Source: a virus
DNA: 46,837 bases
IMG/VR virus record: IMGVR_UViG_3300027833_000080
Coordinates: 1-46,837 of that record
Direction: 5' to 3' (one strand)
The translations under genes and the position numbers were made by a program. Positions 8,955 through 17,797 of the stretch are shown in pieces. The notes beneath the pieces were generated by a model, which saw only the letters and a program-made list of their open reading frames with translations, had not been told where the DNA came from and made no database searches. The first letter of the stretch is position 1, and the number at the start of each line of letters is the position of its first letter.

Positions 8955-11900
8955 ATGCCTACCAAGTTTGACTTTGTGTCTCCAGGAATTGAACTGAGAG
9001 AAATTGACCAATCGGCTATTGCACCGGTTCCTGAGCAAGACGGAATGCTCTTGATTGGACGTGCCAAGAAAGGTCCAGCAATGAAGCCCATCAAGATTAA
9101 CTCTATATCGAACTTCCACCAAACGTTTGGAACTCCGATGGACGGTGTTAAGAAAAACGATCCATGGAGACAGGGAAACACTGGAGCTGGAGGTTGGGCT
9201 GCATATGCTGCTGAAGCTTATCTCGCTGCGAATGTTGGTCCTGTAAAGTTTATTCGCTTAGCTGGTCTAGAAGAAAGTCCTTCAAAGTTGGCGGGATGGA
9301 ATATTGCTGCAGGTCCAAATGCAACGACTGCAACGTCCAACACTGGTGCGATGGGACTATTCGTATCTGAGGTTGATGACGCCAACATCAACCCAACAGC
9401 AGCTGCTAGTCTTCAAAACGAAATACCGGCATCTCAAGGTGGACCAACAGCAGCAGGACTTGGATTCAATGCTGAAATGCTGACGACAGTTAACGGTGGT
9501 AGTGATTTAGTACAAGGTACCACATACCATATTACATTGGAGATTCAATATCTAGATCTATTAGACCCAACAGCAAGTATTACAATTGAATTTTTTGATT
9601 CTGCCAACGGTAACACATCTACCGGAAATGCAAACGAAGACGTTGACTTAAATTCGGCAGCGACTGCAGCAGACATCAATAACCTTGTTAAGTCAGCCTT
9701 AGATGCATTCTTTGTAGATCCAGCAAATAGTGCACTTGTTAATAACTCCTTCACATACGCACAATCTCCAGCTGGTGATCCAATCACAATCACTTTAGAC
9801 GCCCTAGGTGGCTCTGGTAACACACGAACAATAACAGCTACTGGTGCTCTTGGTGGCGCTTCTACAGCAATCGCTCAAAACATTATCTCATATGATGCAG
9901 ATGATGATACCAACTTCGCTAATGTTTCTTCTAGAACATTCTCTGGCGGTGCAAGCACATCGGCTGGAAATGGTACTCTCGCAGCTATCATCTACACCAA
10001 TGGAGCTAGCGTTACCTTGACTGGTGATAGTTTTGATCCAAACACGCCCGCACCAGCAACTCGCGCAGAACGCTTCACTCGACAGAATACTTCTGGAGAC
10101 TGGACTATTAACATTACAGACGGGAACAACGCAGACACATTTGCTTTCAACTTCAATTATGGAGATGCAAGCAATATTCGTAACGTTCTAAATACAGACC
10201 CAACTCTTATCACTGATGGTGTAGGTAACAACAGCTTAAAATACTTCCTAGGAGAGTCTTTCGACTACAACGTTGAAGAGATGCTCGACACTTCGAAAAC
10301 TTTAGTAGCTTGGATTGCACACATTGATGACGGTGGAGGTTCTTTTTCAAACCACAATCAGCAACTAACTGCTGCGAAAACCGGTTGGTTTGTTGGAAAA
10401 GAAGCGTCGCAACAAAAGAGACTATTCCGCTTTGAAGCTTTAGATGAAGGAAGCGATTTCCACAAGAACTATGTTATCCGAATCAAAGACTTGAAAGAAC
10501 CATCTCGAATAAATACTGATGCAACATTTACGGTAGAACTAGCTGAGGTTGGCCAAAGCGCTTCTCAATATGTAGAAAAGTTCACTGGTTGTAGCCTAAA
10601 TGTAGATTCTACTGGCTATATTGGTAAGAAAATTGGAAACCTAAAGCTTGAATGGAATGTTACCAAGGAAAAGCAAATTACATCAGGCATCTATAACAAT
10701 GTTTCAGACTATATCCGAGTTGAGGTCGCTTCTGGTGTAAATGGTTCTCATTTACCTGTTGGTTTTGTAGGACCTGTAAATGCTGGTGATTTTCAATTTT
10801 CAGCAGATAACGCCAGCACTTCTCTAGAATGGATGAAAGGAAAAGATACACTACAGACATCAAACCCACCGGCAACTAACCTTATCAGTGGAGCATTTGG
10901 CTTTGGATACACAGCAGAATTAAAGTGGCCCACTCATGAACTTTCAACAGAAAATACAAACAATCGCAGAAACAAAAATTATCCCGCTTCATTCTTGCAC
11001 GGCTTGTCATACTATGCGCAACGTGGCGATCAATATTTTGGAGACATTGGTTATGCAAAAGCAGCCATCTCTCCTCACTTAACAGCCGATGAACCTATTG
11101 ACAGTGCTGCATACGTATTCTCTCTTGAATATCTAAATACAGACGTTCTTGGTGCATACTATCATGACGCTAGTTTGGCTAATACGAGCAATATTGCAGA
11201 CATTACAGCTCTTATTTCAGCAGGAGCTAAGCAGTTTGCAGCACCATTTTTTGGTGGAACTGACGGTGTCGATATCACTATTGAGAATCCTTTCAACGAT
11301 ACTCAATTGATTGCAGGTGGATACGCAGAATACTCTCTAGAAGTCGCTTTATCGCAAGTATCAGATTCGGACATTATTCGATATGATATGATTTCTATTC
11401 CAGGAGTTACTGCTACAAACATTACTCAAGACCTAATCTCTCTCGTTGAGAACCGTGGCGATGCACTAGCTATTGTTGACTTGGCTGGTATCTACCAAAG
11501 CAAAGAAGATAATGGTACCGCACTGCAAGGGGGAAGCGTAAATGCTATTATTGCTGAAGTCGAAAGTGGCTTCAACTCCTCTTATGCAGCTGCTTATTTT
11601 CCAAATGTTCGCATCAAAGATATATCTAACGGTAACGATTCAGTATTGATGGCTCCGCCATCGGTTGCTGCCATTGGCGCAATCTCCAAGTCAGAGTCCC
11701 AATCTCAACCTTGGTTCGCACCTGCAGGCTTTAACCGTGGAGCGCTGGCTCCTCTTGGTGGCCCCGGCGGTGCATCTGTTGTTGGAACCCTAGAGCACCT
11801 AAACAAAGCAGATCGCGATGCACTATATGATGTTAACATCAACCCCATTGCCCGTTTTCCTGCCACCGGTGAAACCGTTATCTTTGGTCAAAAAACTCTT

Positions 11901-12233
11901 CAACAAAGCGCGTCTGCTTTAGACCGCATCAACGTTCGAAGAATGATGATCCATTTAAAGAAACGTGTTGGCGATATTGCGAACACTATCTTATTTGAAC
12001 AAAGCGTTGGAGCAACATTCAGCAAGTTCAAGTCTAGAGTTGAACCAGTATTGATCACTCTTAAAAACGAGTTTGGTGTTTCTGAATATAAAGTAATTTT
12101 GGACGAAACAACAACAACACCGGATCTTCAAGATCGAAATATTATGTACGCAAAAGTGTTTGTAAAGCCGGCTAGAGCTATTGAGTTCATTGCTGTTGAC
12201 TTTGTTATCACTCAAAGTGGCGTTGAATTTTAA
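8955..12233 (+). CDS. 18: Contractile tail sheath protein gp18, enlarged (1092 aa)
   Basis: The N-terminus FVSPGIELREIDQS and the pattern of an early GRAKKGP segment are typical of T4-type sheath proteins. The C-terminal 350 residues carry the conserved sheath core: DIIRYDMISIPGV, a MAPPSVAAIGAISK-like segment, PWFAPAGFNRG, INPIARFPATGETVIFGQKTL and the INVRRMMIHLKKRV helix. T4 gp18 has 659 residues; here an extra 400 or so, rich in Asn/Ser/Thr/Ala and short beta strands, sits at about residues 125-480, where sheath proteins carry their variable outer domains. The protein forms the contractile cylinder around the tail tube. It has its own late promoter. Confidence 0.92.
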   Translation: MPTKFDFVSPGIELREIDQSAIAPVPEQDGMLLIGRAKKGPAMKPIKINSISNFHQTFGTPMDGVKKNDPWRQGNTGAGGWAAYAAEAYLAANVGPVKFIRLAGLEESPSKLAGWNIAAGPNATTATSNTGAMGLFVSEVDDANINPTAAASLQNEIPASQGGPTAAGLGFNAEMLTTVNGGSDLVQGTTYHITLEIQYLDLLDPTASITIEFFDSANGNTSTGNANEDVDLNSAATAADINNLVKSALDAFFVDPANSALVNNSFTYAQSPAGDPITITLDALGGSGNTRTITATGALGGASTAIAQNIISYDADDDTNFANVSSRTFSGGASTSAGNGTLAAIIYTNGASVTLTGDSFDPNTPAPATRAERFTRQNTSGDWTINITDGNNADTFAFNFNYGDASNIRNVLNTDPTLITDGVGNNSLKYFLGESFDYNVEEMLDTSKTLVAWIAHIDDGGGSFSNHNQQLTAAKTGWFVGKEASQQKRLFRFEALDEGSDFHKNYVIRIKDLKEPSRINTDATFTVELAEVGQSASQYVEKFTGCSLNVDSTGYIGKKIGNLKLEWNVTKEKQITSGIYNNVSDYIRVEVASGVNGSHLPVGFVGPVNAGDFQFSADNASTSLEWMKGKDTLQTSNPPATNLISGAFGFGYTAELKWPTHELSTENTNNRRNKNYPASFLHGLSYYAQRGDQYFGDIGYAKAAISPHLTADEPIDSAAYVFSLEYLNTDVLGAYYHDASLANTSNIADITALISAGAKQFAAPFFGGTDGVDITIENPFNDTQLIAGGYAEYSLEVALSQVSDSDIIRYDMISIPGVTATNITQDLISLVENRGDALAIVDLAGIYQSKEDNGTALQGGSVNAIIAEVESGFNSSYAAAYFPNVRIKDISNGNDSVLMAPPSVAAIGAISKSESQSQPWFAPAGFNRGALAPLGGPGGASVVGTLEHLNKADRDALYDVNINPIARFPATGETVIFGQKTLQQSASALDRINVRRMMIHLKKRVGDIANTILFEQSVGATFSKFKSRVEPVLITLKNEFGVSEYKVILDETTTTPDLQDRNIMYAKVFVKPARAIEFIAVDFVITQSGVEF

Positions 12234-12238
12234 TAAAC

Positions 12239-12246
12239 ACTATTTA
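12239..12246 (+). promoter_or_regulatory. Putative late promoter ACTATTTA (tube operon)
   Basis: ACTATTTA begins 5 bases after the sheath stop codon and 24 bases before the tube ATG; AACAGGAGAAA is the ribosome binding site. Confidence 0.65.
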
Positions 12247-12269
12247 CTAGTAAACAGGAGAAATACAAA

Positions 12270-12875
12270 ATGGGATTTTGGACAGAAAATACGACAGAGC
12301 CTAAAAGAAACTTTCGTTGGCGCGTAAGAATGGCAAACATCAACTTGCCAACTGGACCACTGGGTACCATACCAGGGATAACTAATGATGTATTGTGGTG
12401 GGCAAAGACAGTTGATACGCCGAGCTACAACATTACAGACGTAACTCACTCATTTTTTGATAATGAATATAAGTTTCCGGGACGAGTTCAGTGGCAGGAT
12501 GTTAGTATGACCTTGGTAGATCCTATTTCTCCAAACGCAGTCTACATTACTAACCAAATTGTTCTAGCTTCTGGATATAGTATTAAGGGCTTAACTGAGA
12601 TAAATGGAACACCCACATCAATAACTAAGTCAGGTGCAAACGCGGCTGTTGGCGATGTAACCATAGAAATTCTCAGCGGAACAGGCAACATTGTAGAAGC
12701 GTGGCAAATGAAGAATCCATTCATTACTTCTGCTAAGTTTTCAACACTAGATTATACCAATGATGATATGAGAACCATCGATCTAACTTGGAAATACGAC
12801 TATGCCACTTGTACATCCAATGATGTCAATGGGGTAGCATACGGTGGCACAAACCCCACACAGTTTGAGCCCTAA
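12270..12875 (+). CDS. 19: Tail tube protein gp19 (201 aa)
   Basis: The protein starts FWTENTTEPKRNFRWRVRM and continues with WWAKTVDTPSYNI, EYKFPGRVQWQDVSMTLVDP and PFITSAKFSTLDYTNDDMRTIDLTWKYDYA, the set of segments typical of T4-type gp19 tube subunits. gp19 hexamers stack to form the inner tube through which DNA passes. Length is close to T4 gp19 (163 residues) with a small insertion in the middle. It directly follows the sheath gene, as in T4. The next gene is a paralog. Confidence 0.88.
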   Translation: MGFWTENTTEPKRNFRWRVRMANINLPTGPLGTIPGITNDVLWWAKTVDTPSYNITDVTHSFFDNEYKFPGRVQWQDVSMTLVDPISPNAVYITNQIVLASGYSIKGLTEINGTPTSITKSGANAAVGDVTIEILSGTGNIVEAWQMKNPFITSAKFSTLDYTNDDMRTIDLTWKYDYATCTSNDVNGVAYGGTNPTQFEP

Positions 12876-12888
12876 CAAGAGGTGACTA

Positions 12889-13449
12889 ATGTCCTTTTGG
12901 ACTGATACAGAAAAACCGGTCGAACCCAAGCGCACTTATCGCTTTAGATTATCATCTGATGGCGATATTGGTTTGGGTGCGGATAAAAAAAGCTATTGGT
13001 GGAACATAAAAAAGGTTGATAAGCCTTCTTTTAATGTTAGTTCAAACAAATATCGCCTTATAAACCACGAAATAAACATTCCAGGTATTGCAGTGTGGAA
13101 CCCAATTAACATTGAAATGGTCGATGTTGGTGAGCAAGTAGATGCACTACTTAAACACCTTGGCGCATCTGGGTATAACCCTAGGAATTTAAGTGAGGAC
13201 AGCGGCATTGCGAAATCACACTCTGGTTTGCTTCTGAACCTTACGATAGAACAATTGAATGGCGCCGGTGTGGCTTTGGATAGTTGGTTGCTCGAAGGAG
13301 CATTCATAACAGATGTCAAGTTTGGCAATCTAGATTATTCATCGGACGAATTTGTAATGGTAACCCTAACAATAGCATATGACTACGCTTACTTATCTAC
13401 CTCAAGTACTGGTGCTAGTACAACGCCACCTGCCGCTGTTGCAGATTAA
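12889..13449 (+). CDS. Second tail-tube-like protein, gp19 paralog (186 aa)
   Basis: It shares the same skeleton as the preceding tube protein: FWTD.EKPVEPKRTYRFRL at the start, WWNIKKVDKPSFNV, INIPGIAVWNPINIEMVD, then WLLEGAFITDVKFGNLDYSSDEFVMVTLTIAYDYA. The two have diverged strongly, so this is an old duplication with a separate role: either a minor tube subunit or the tube initiator at the baseplate (in T4, gp54 and gp48 have tube-like folds). It is 13 bases downstream of the tube gene in the same operon, with GAGGTGACT before the ATG. Confidence 0.75.
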   Translation: MSFWTDTEKPVEPKRTYRFRLSSDGDIGLGADKKSYWWNIKKVDKPSFNVSSNKYRLINHEINIPGIAVWNPINIEMVDVGEQVDALLKHLGASGYNPRNLSEDSGIAKSHSGLLLNLTIEQLNGAGVALDSWLLEGAFITDVKFGNLDYSSDEFVMVTLTIAYDYAYLSTSSTGASTTPPAAVAD

Positions 13450-13467
13450 CAATACAATGGAGAAATA

Positions 13468-14301
13468 ATGAGTAGAAACTCAGACCGGCTTGGGCTTAAT
13501 AGCCAGCCAGAAAGCGGAGAAACACCGCCACAAATGTTTAACCCACTAAGTTTTACGGCTCCGACAGAGTTCGTAAACCTACCCTCAAAAGGTATAGGAT
13601 ACCATAAAGAACACCCATTACATGGCAGAGATTCTTTAGAAATCAGATACATGACAGCAAAAGACGAAGACACTCTTTCAAACCAATCTTTAATTAAAAA
13701 AGGCGTTGCTCTTGAGAGATTACTTGAAAACATCATCATAGAGTCCGATATTGACCCCCTAACGCTTCTTATTGCAGACCGCAACGCAATACTCATCCAA
13801 GCTCGTGGGACAGCTTACGGGTTCGACTATGAAGCTCGTGTGACATGTCCCAACTGCGAGACGAACAACACCATAGTATTTGATTTAAGAGAGCCAAGTG
13901 TTATCGGTGGATACAATGAAGACCAGAACACTGTTAGGATATCTGACGATGGACTGTTTGCAACGACACTACCGTTCTCAAAGTTCAACATCAAGTTTCG
14001 TCTGGCCAATGGAATTGAAGAAAGCAAAATTGCTCAGATGCTAATCAATGATAAGAAAGAGTTTTCCATATCCGAACAATATAAAGAAATGATATTGTCA
14101 ATTGAGGGACATACTGACCAAGATGTCATAAACCATTTTGTCGACAACATGCCAATGGCAGACTCTGCTCACTTTAAAGCATGTTTAAAACATACATCGC
14201 CATCTATCGATATCTCTGAGACGCTTATATGCAAAAGCTGCTCTCATGAGAAGGAGGTACGGGTTCCATTCGGGACCAACTTTTTTTGGCCTAACCCCTA
14301 A
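13468..14301 (+). CDS. Baseplate hub assembly protein, gp26-like with two CxxC zinc motifs (277 aa)
   Basis: The N-terminal EFVNLPSKGIGYHKEHPL segment (residues 34-51) followed by IRYMTAKDEDTLSN is characteristic of the T4 baseplate (gp26) family. Two Cys pairs, CPNC at 127-130 and CKSC at 255-258, probably bind one zinc. gp26 helps assemble the baseplate hub in T4; in position just before the tape-measure gene it corresponds to the tail assembly chaperone of other phages. The gene ends in CCC-TAA and an open +1 frame continues for 56 codons, so a frameshifted longer product is possible (see findings). Ribosome binding site TGGAGAAATA precedes the ATG. Confidence 0.72.
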   Translation: MSRNSDRLGLNSQPESGETPPQMFNPLSFTAPTEFVNLPSKGIGYHKEHPLHGRDSLEIRYMTAKDEDTLSNQSLIKKGVALERLLENIIIESDIDPLTLLIADRNAILIQARGTAYGFDYEARVTCPNCETNNTIVFDLREPSVIGGYNEDQNTVRISDDGLFATTLPFSKFNIKFRLANGIEESKIAQMLINDKKEFSISEQYKEMILSIEGHTDQDVINHFVDNMPMADSAHFKACLKHTSPSIDISETLICKSCSHEKEVRVPFGTNFFWPNP

Positions 14302-14303
14302 GG
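14281..14303 (+). other. Candidate +1 programmed frameshift site (T7 run and CCC-TAA)
   Basis: The last codons of the gp26-like gene are AAC-TTT-TTT-TGG-CCT-AAC-CCC-TAA. A proline tRNA on CCC (14296-14298) next to the stop codon could slip one base forward to CCT, after which AAG-GCA-ATG continues into the downstream open frame ending at 14470. CCC plus a stop in the A site is a known type of +1 shift site. No experiment supports it here. Confidence 0.45.
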
Positions 14304-14305
14304 CA

Positions 14306-14470
14306 ATGGAAGGTATCTACGAAGGATTCTTTATTTTGAAACATTTCGGAGGATGGTCTTTTACGGAGATTCATTCTCTACCAATCGGTCTAAGGACGTG
14401 GTTCATCGAAAGATTGAAGAAACAGTTCGAAGACGAAGCAAAAGAGATGAAGAAAGCCCAGAAGCGATAA
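14306..14470 (+). CDS. Short helical extension or small protein after gp26-like gene (54 aa)
   Basis: The frame (+1 relative to the gp26-like gene) is open from well upstream (14246) and ends at TAA 14468-14470. If it starts independently, ATG 14306 is the first good codon, but the only Shine-Dalgarno-like bases (AAGG, 14301-14303) lie just 2 bases before it, which is too close. The product has an aromatic-rich helix (GIYEGFFILKHFGGWSFTEI) and ends in a charged helix with many Lys/Glu. It may be read only as the tail of a frameshift fusion, as for tail assembly chaperones, or through coupled re-initiation. A terminator overlaps its last codons. Confidence 0.55.
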   Translation: MEGIYEGFFILKHFGGWSFTEIHSLPIGLRTWFIERLKKQFEDEAKEMKKAQKR

Positions 14471-14489
14471 ACACGCTCTGGGTTTTATT
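14457..14489 (+). terminator. Rho-independent terminator
   Basis: CCCAGA-a-GCG / CGC-TCTGGG forms a 9-bp stem with one bulge around an ATAAACA loop, followed by TTTTATTG. It overlaps the stop codon of the 14306 frame and ends the tube operon. Confidence 0.8.
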
Positions 14490-14495
14490 GTTTGA

Positions 14496-14503
14496 ACTAT
14501 TTA
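14496..14503 (+). promoter_or_regulatory. Putative late promoter ACTATTTA (tape measure/baseplate operon)
   Basis: ACTATTTA lies 24 bases before the ATG at 14527, directly after a terminator. It appears to serve the whole 14527-23429 operon, in which no further copy was seen. Confidence 0.65.
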
Positions 14504-14526
14504 GTTCATAATACGAGGGTTTACAG

Positions 14527-16863
14527 ATGGGTGATGGTGCAGAAGGTGGAGACATATCAGTAGGTGCTTTGATGAAAGCCATCAAGGGACTCAAAGATCA
14601 AGAAAGGAAAGAGTTGCTAGCCGCACTTGGTGCTTCTGGTACTAGTTCTTTCATAACAGATAGTGATGTCAAGAAAGCTGATGATTACAAAAGAGTTATT
14701 CAGGCAACAGCTGCAGCCATGGGAGACATGGCAACGGCCGCAACTGCCCAACAAGCCCTTTTGGAGTCAGACTTTTTAAAGCAAATAAAAGATATGTATA
14801 AAGATGATTCTGTTGTAGATCTCGAAAAGAAACTCAACGATGCCAGAGAGGCTATGGAAAAGTTCAAGGAGGGCGATGAAGGTGCATTAGGTAGACTATC
14901 GGGCCTAATGCCAGACGAGGCATTGAAAAGACTACAGACTGGGCTTGAACAAACTCAAAATTTAAAAGATGCACAAGAAGCATATGGACAAACGACGGAT
15001 ACGGTCGCTAAGAGTATTGGAAAATTATATGGAATAACAGATCAATACTCAACAAGTACCCTAGGAGGCCTAGTTGAACTGTCGGCTGCCTTTGGTAAAG
15101 GTGGAAAACAATCTAAATTAGCGGCAGACTCGCTTCAAATGTCTTTAAAGAAAATATTTAACATGGGAAACATCGGGCTTAACATGCTCAATGGTATAAA
15201 AGACATTTCTTCGAAAATGTTCACCAACTTTGATAATGCTCAAGCTGCTCTCGCAAAGTCGACTGCTCAAGGTGACAAGTTTAGAGGAGTTCTTTATGAC
15301 ATGGGTCGTGAAGGAAATAGTTTCGGAATCACAATGGCCAACGCGGGTGAGGCAATCGGAACCATGGTTTCACAAACATCGAATTTTACCTCAATGTCCA
15401 AGTCGCAACAAGCAAGTATCGGCTTGACTGTTGCCAAAATGGAAAAACTAGGTGTCGCGACAGCAGATTCTGCTGCTATATTTCAAAACTTCAACCAAGG
15501 CTTGGGGATGACCGCCAATGAGTCTATTGCAATGCAGACCGAACTAGCCATGGCCGGGCAGTCAATTGGCATCAGTGCATCGAAAATTACAAAAGATTTC
15601 AATGCGTCTCTTTCAACGTTGATGGTTTATGGTAGAGAGTCAGTAGATGTATTTAAAGGCATAGCAGCAGCGGCTAAAACTGCTGGTGTTGAAACTTCAA
15701 CATTATTAAATATCGCTTCCAAATTTGACACCTTTTCTGGTGCAGCAGAGGGAGCTGGAAAGTTGAACGCTCTATTGGGAACTCAACTTTCCACAACCGA
15801 AATGTTGTTGGCGACGGAAGATGAGCGCATACGAATGTTGGTTGAGTCAGTTCAGGCGCAAGGCGTCGCATTTCAAGACATGGACCGCTTTAGCCAGAAA
15901 GCAATCGCAAATGCGGCTGGTATAACAGATATGGCCGAGGCCAACCGAATATTCGGAATGTCATTATCAGAATATGACGAAAATGAAAAAAAACTAAACT
16001 CTTCGACAGCAGCACAAAAGAAGCTCGATGAGGCTATCTCTAAAACAATACCGGTTATGGACAAGTTCAAACTACTCGGTGCAGAGATTGCCGTATCTCT
16101 TCAGCCTTTTCTGGAAACACTTGAAGGTGCAGCTGATGGATTAATAAAAACGTTCCAAGGAATGGACAAGGAAACCAAGGAAATGATAGGCAACATCATT
16201 GGTTTGGTTGGCGCGTTGTTGGTTTTGGTGCCAATTTTCAAAGCAGGTGGTGCCTTGATGACTGGTCTAAAGCTGGCCGGTGCAGTATTGCTACCCGGTA
16301 TCGGTGTTGGTGGTTCTGTGGCGGCTACAGGTATGACTGCTGCTGGAACTGCTGGGGCAACGGCTGCACCAGGCCTTTTGGCATTTGCAGGGAGTACGGC
16401 TTTAATTTCACTTCAAATTATAGGCATTGTTGGTGCTGTAGGATTAGCCATTGCAGCTATTGCAATGCTCGTTCAAGCCTTTGGCTCTAGTGAGTTCGAC
16501 TTCAAAACCGCCGAAGCAGAGGCAAAATTAAAGGGTTTCGAAGCAAAAACCGCCGAGGCAGCCGCATCTATCGTAAATGGTCCACATGAGGCAGCCGTTG
16601 CATCTATTGCATCCATCGTTGGGCAGATGACAAAGCTATCGCAAGATGTAAAAGTTAGTTCCACAATTGAAAACCTGGCTCTAATTACAGCAGGTACATC
16701 TACTAGCATCACAGGCGAAAGAGTTGTTGCGTCTCAAACAAATGTGATGGCAAATGTTCAAAACTCTTTCGAGGGCTTGAATCTAAAGGTAAAAATTGGA
16801 GAGCGAGAGTTCGATGCCTATATGGAAGACTCTTTTCTTCCTAAAGTTCACGGGGCAACATAA
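14527..16863 (+). CDS. Tail tape measure protein, gp29-like (778 aa)
   Basis: The protein is long, largely helical and rich in Ala/Gln/Lys, with coiled-coil-like stretches in the first 160 residues and a strongly hydrophobic block near residues 553-658 (GNIIGLVGALLVLVPIFKAG ... LISLQIIGIVGAVGLAIAAI). This is the usual shape of tape-measure proteins, whose hydrophobic segments may help DNA cross the host inner membrane. It comes right after the assembly-chaperone-like gene, where tape measures are normally found. T4 gp29 has about 590 residues. The stop codon overlaps the next ATG by one base. Confidence 0.8.
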   Translation: MGDGAEGGDISVGALMKAIKGLKDQERKELLAALGASGTSSFITDSDVKKADDYKRVIQATAAAMGDMATAATAQQALLESDFLKQIKDMYKDDSVVDLEKKLNDAREAMEKFKEGDEGALGRLSGLMPDEALKRLQTGLEQTQNLKDAQEAYGQTTDTVAKSIGKLYGITDQYSTSTLGGLVELSAAFGKGGKQSKLAADSLQMSLKKIFNMGNIGLNMLNGIKDISSKMFTNFDNAQAALAKSTAQGDKFRGVLYDMGREGNSFGITMANAGEAIGTMVSQTSNFTSMSKSQQASIGLTVAKMEKLGVATADSAAIFQNFNQGLGMTANESIAMQTELAMAGQSIGISASKITKDFNASLSTLMVYGRESVDVFKGIAAAAKTAGVETSTLLNIASKFDTFSGAAEGAGKLNALLGTQLSTTEMLLATEDERIRMLVESVQAQGVAFQDMDRFSQKAIANAAGITDMAEANRIFGMSLSEYDENEKKLNSSTAAQKKLDEAISKTIPVMDKFKLLGAEIAVSLQPFLETLEGAADGLIKTFQGMDKETKEMIGNIIGLVGALLVLVPIFKAGGALMTGLKLAGAVLLPGIGVGGSVAATGMTAAGTAGATAAPGLLAFAGSTALISLQIIGIVGAVGLAIAAIAMLVQAFGSSEFDFKTAEAEAKLKGFEAKTAEAAASIVNGPHEAAVASIASIVGQMTKLSQDVKVSSTIENLALITAGTSTSITGERVVASQTNVMANVQNSFEGLNLKVKIGEREFDAYMEDSFLPKVHGAT

Positions 16864-17462
16864 TGAATTTCAGAGATACATATAAAACTAATAAGAGTGC
16901 AACGCTAGAGATACGCTCAGCCCAAGACAAAGCAGTGACAGTGTCTTTTCCGGCTTTTCTAACTTCATTCGGCAACAAGTTCTCCTCTCAATGGAGCGAG
17001 GAGGTCGTATATGGTAGACAAGATCCAATCGGAACTTTTCAGTCAACAAAAAGAACTATCAATGTAGGCTTTAATATTATCTCTTATGACTTAGCAGATG
17101 CTAAAGCTAATATGAACAGCATAAATAATTTAATTAAAATGCTATACCCTTCATATACCGACGCCGTGGGAGATAAGGACGCTAAACTAAATGCACTGGT
17201 GATGTCCAAAGCACCTTTGGTCGAGCTTAAGCTTGCCAATCTCATTCAAGAGCAAAATGCATACGAAAACTTTTTATTGGGATGGATTGGATCATGGTCA
17301 GCAGATCCCGTTTTGGAAATGGGAATGTTTACAGACTCCAACAAGCTATATCCAAAGGTTTACAATGCGTCATTAGATTTTACTCCGCAACATAGGGTTG
17401 ATTTGGCATTTAACAAGCCAACAACTGGAGATAAGGCAAAGTTTCCATATGATGGAGGATAA
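16863..17462 (+). CDS. Baseplate tube-cap protein, probably gp48/gp54-like (199 aa)
   Basis: The segment VVYGRQDPIGTFQSTKRTINVGFNIISYDLADAKANMNSIN (about residues 48-88; shown here in parts as YGRQDPIGTF and RTINVGFNI) followed by LIKMLYPSY is a pattern I associate with baseplate proteins at the tube base in T4-like marine phages. T4 gp48 and gp54 close the tube on the baseplate. Position between tape measure and LysM/hub genes supports a baseplate role. The exact T4 equivalent is uncertain. ATG overlaps the previous stop codon (TAATG). Confidence 0.55.
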   Translation: MNFRDTYKTNKSATLEIRSAQDKAVTVSFPAFLTSFGNKFSSQWSEEVVYGRQDPIGTFQSTKRTINVGFNIISYDLADAKANMNSINNLIKMLYPSYTDAVGDKDAKLNALVMSKAPLVELKLANLIQEQNAYENFLLGWIGSWSADPVLEMGMFTDSNKLYPKVYNASLDFTPQHRVDLAFNKPTTGDKAKFPYDGG

Positions 17463-17464
17463 AC

Positions 17465-17797
17465 ATGTCTAGATACAATTCAAGAACTCGCGGCATCAAC
17501 AAGAATGAGCAGTGGGAAAAAATACTCGAAGAAAGAGGTGTTAAAGAAATAGAGCAATATACGACGCCAAGGCTAAAGAATCCAACAGAAGAACAATTAT
17601 CTCGAATTCAGACTCGTGACTATATCTGGAAAAGTGGTGATAGGCTTTGGAGGTTGTCCGCTAGAGAACTTGGAGACCCTCGTCTATGGTGGGTGCTAGC
17701 TAAACTAAACAACAAGCCCACAGAGGCATTGTTCGAAGCAGGAGATATCGTGAAGATACCATTAAACATAGGAATTGCACTTGAGGTGCTAACATGA
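17465..17797 (+). CDS. LysM-type baseplate protein, gp53-like (110 aa)
   Basis: Residues about 55-103 form a LysM-like unit: DYIWKSGDRLWRLSARELGD-PRLWWVLAKLNN, then a GDIVKIP end. Small LysM proteins are regular baseplate members (P2 gpX, and the gp53 wedge protein of T4, which has the similar GNPQLYWVLLMCN segment). It likely helps bind the hub or wedge together and may contact peptidoglycan. It overlaps the next gene by 4 bases (ATGA) and starts 2 bases after the previous one. Confidence 0.7.
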   Translation: MSRYNSRTRGINKNEQWEKILEERGVKEIEQYTTPRLKNPTEEQLSRIQTRDYIWKSGDRLWRLSARELGDPRLWWVLAKLNNKPTEALFEAGDIVKIPLNIGIALEVLT

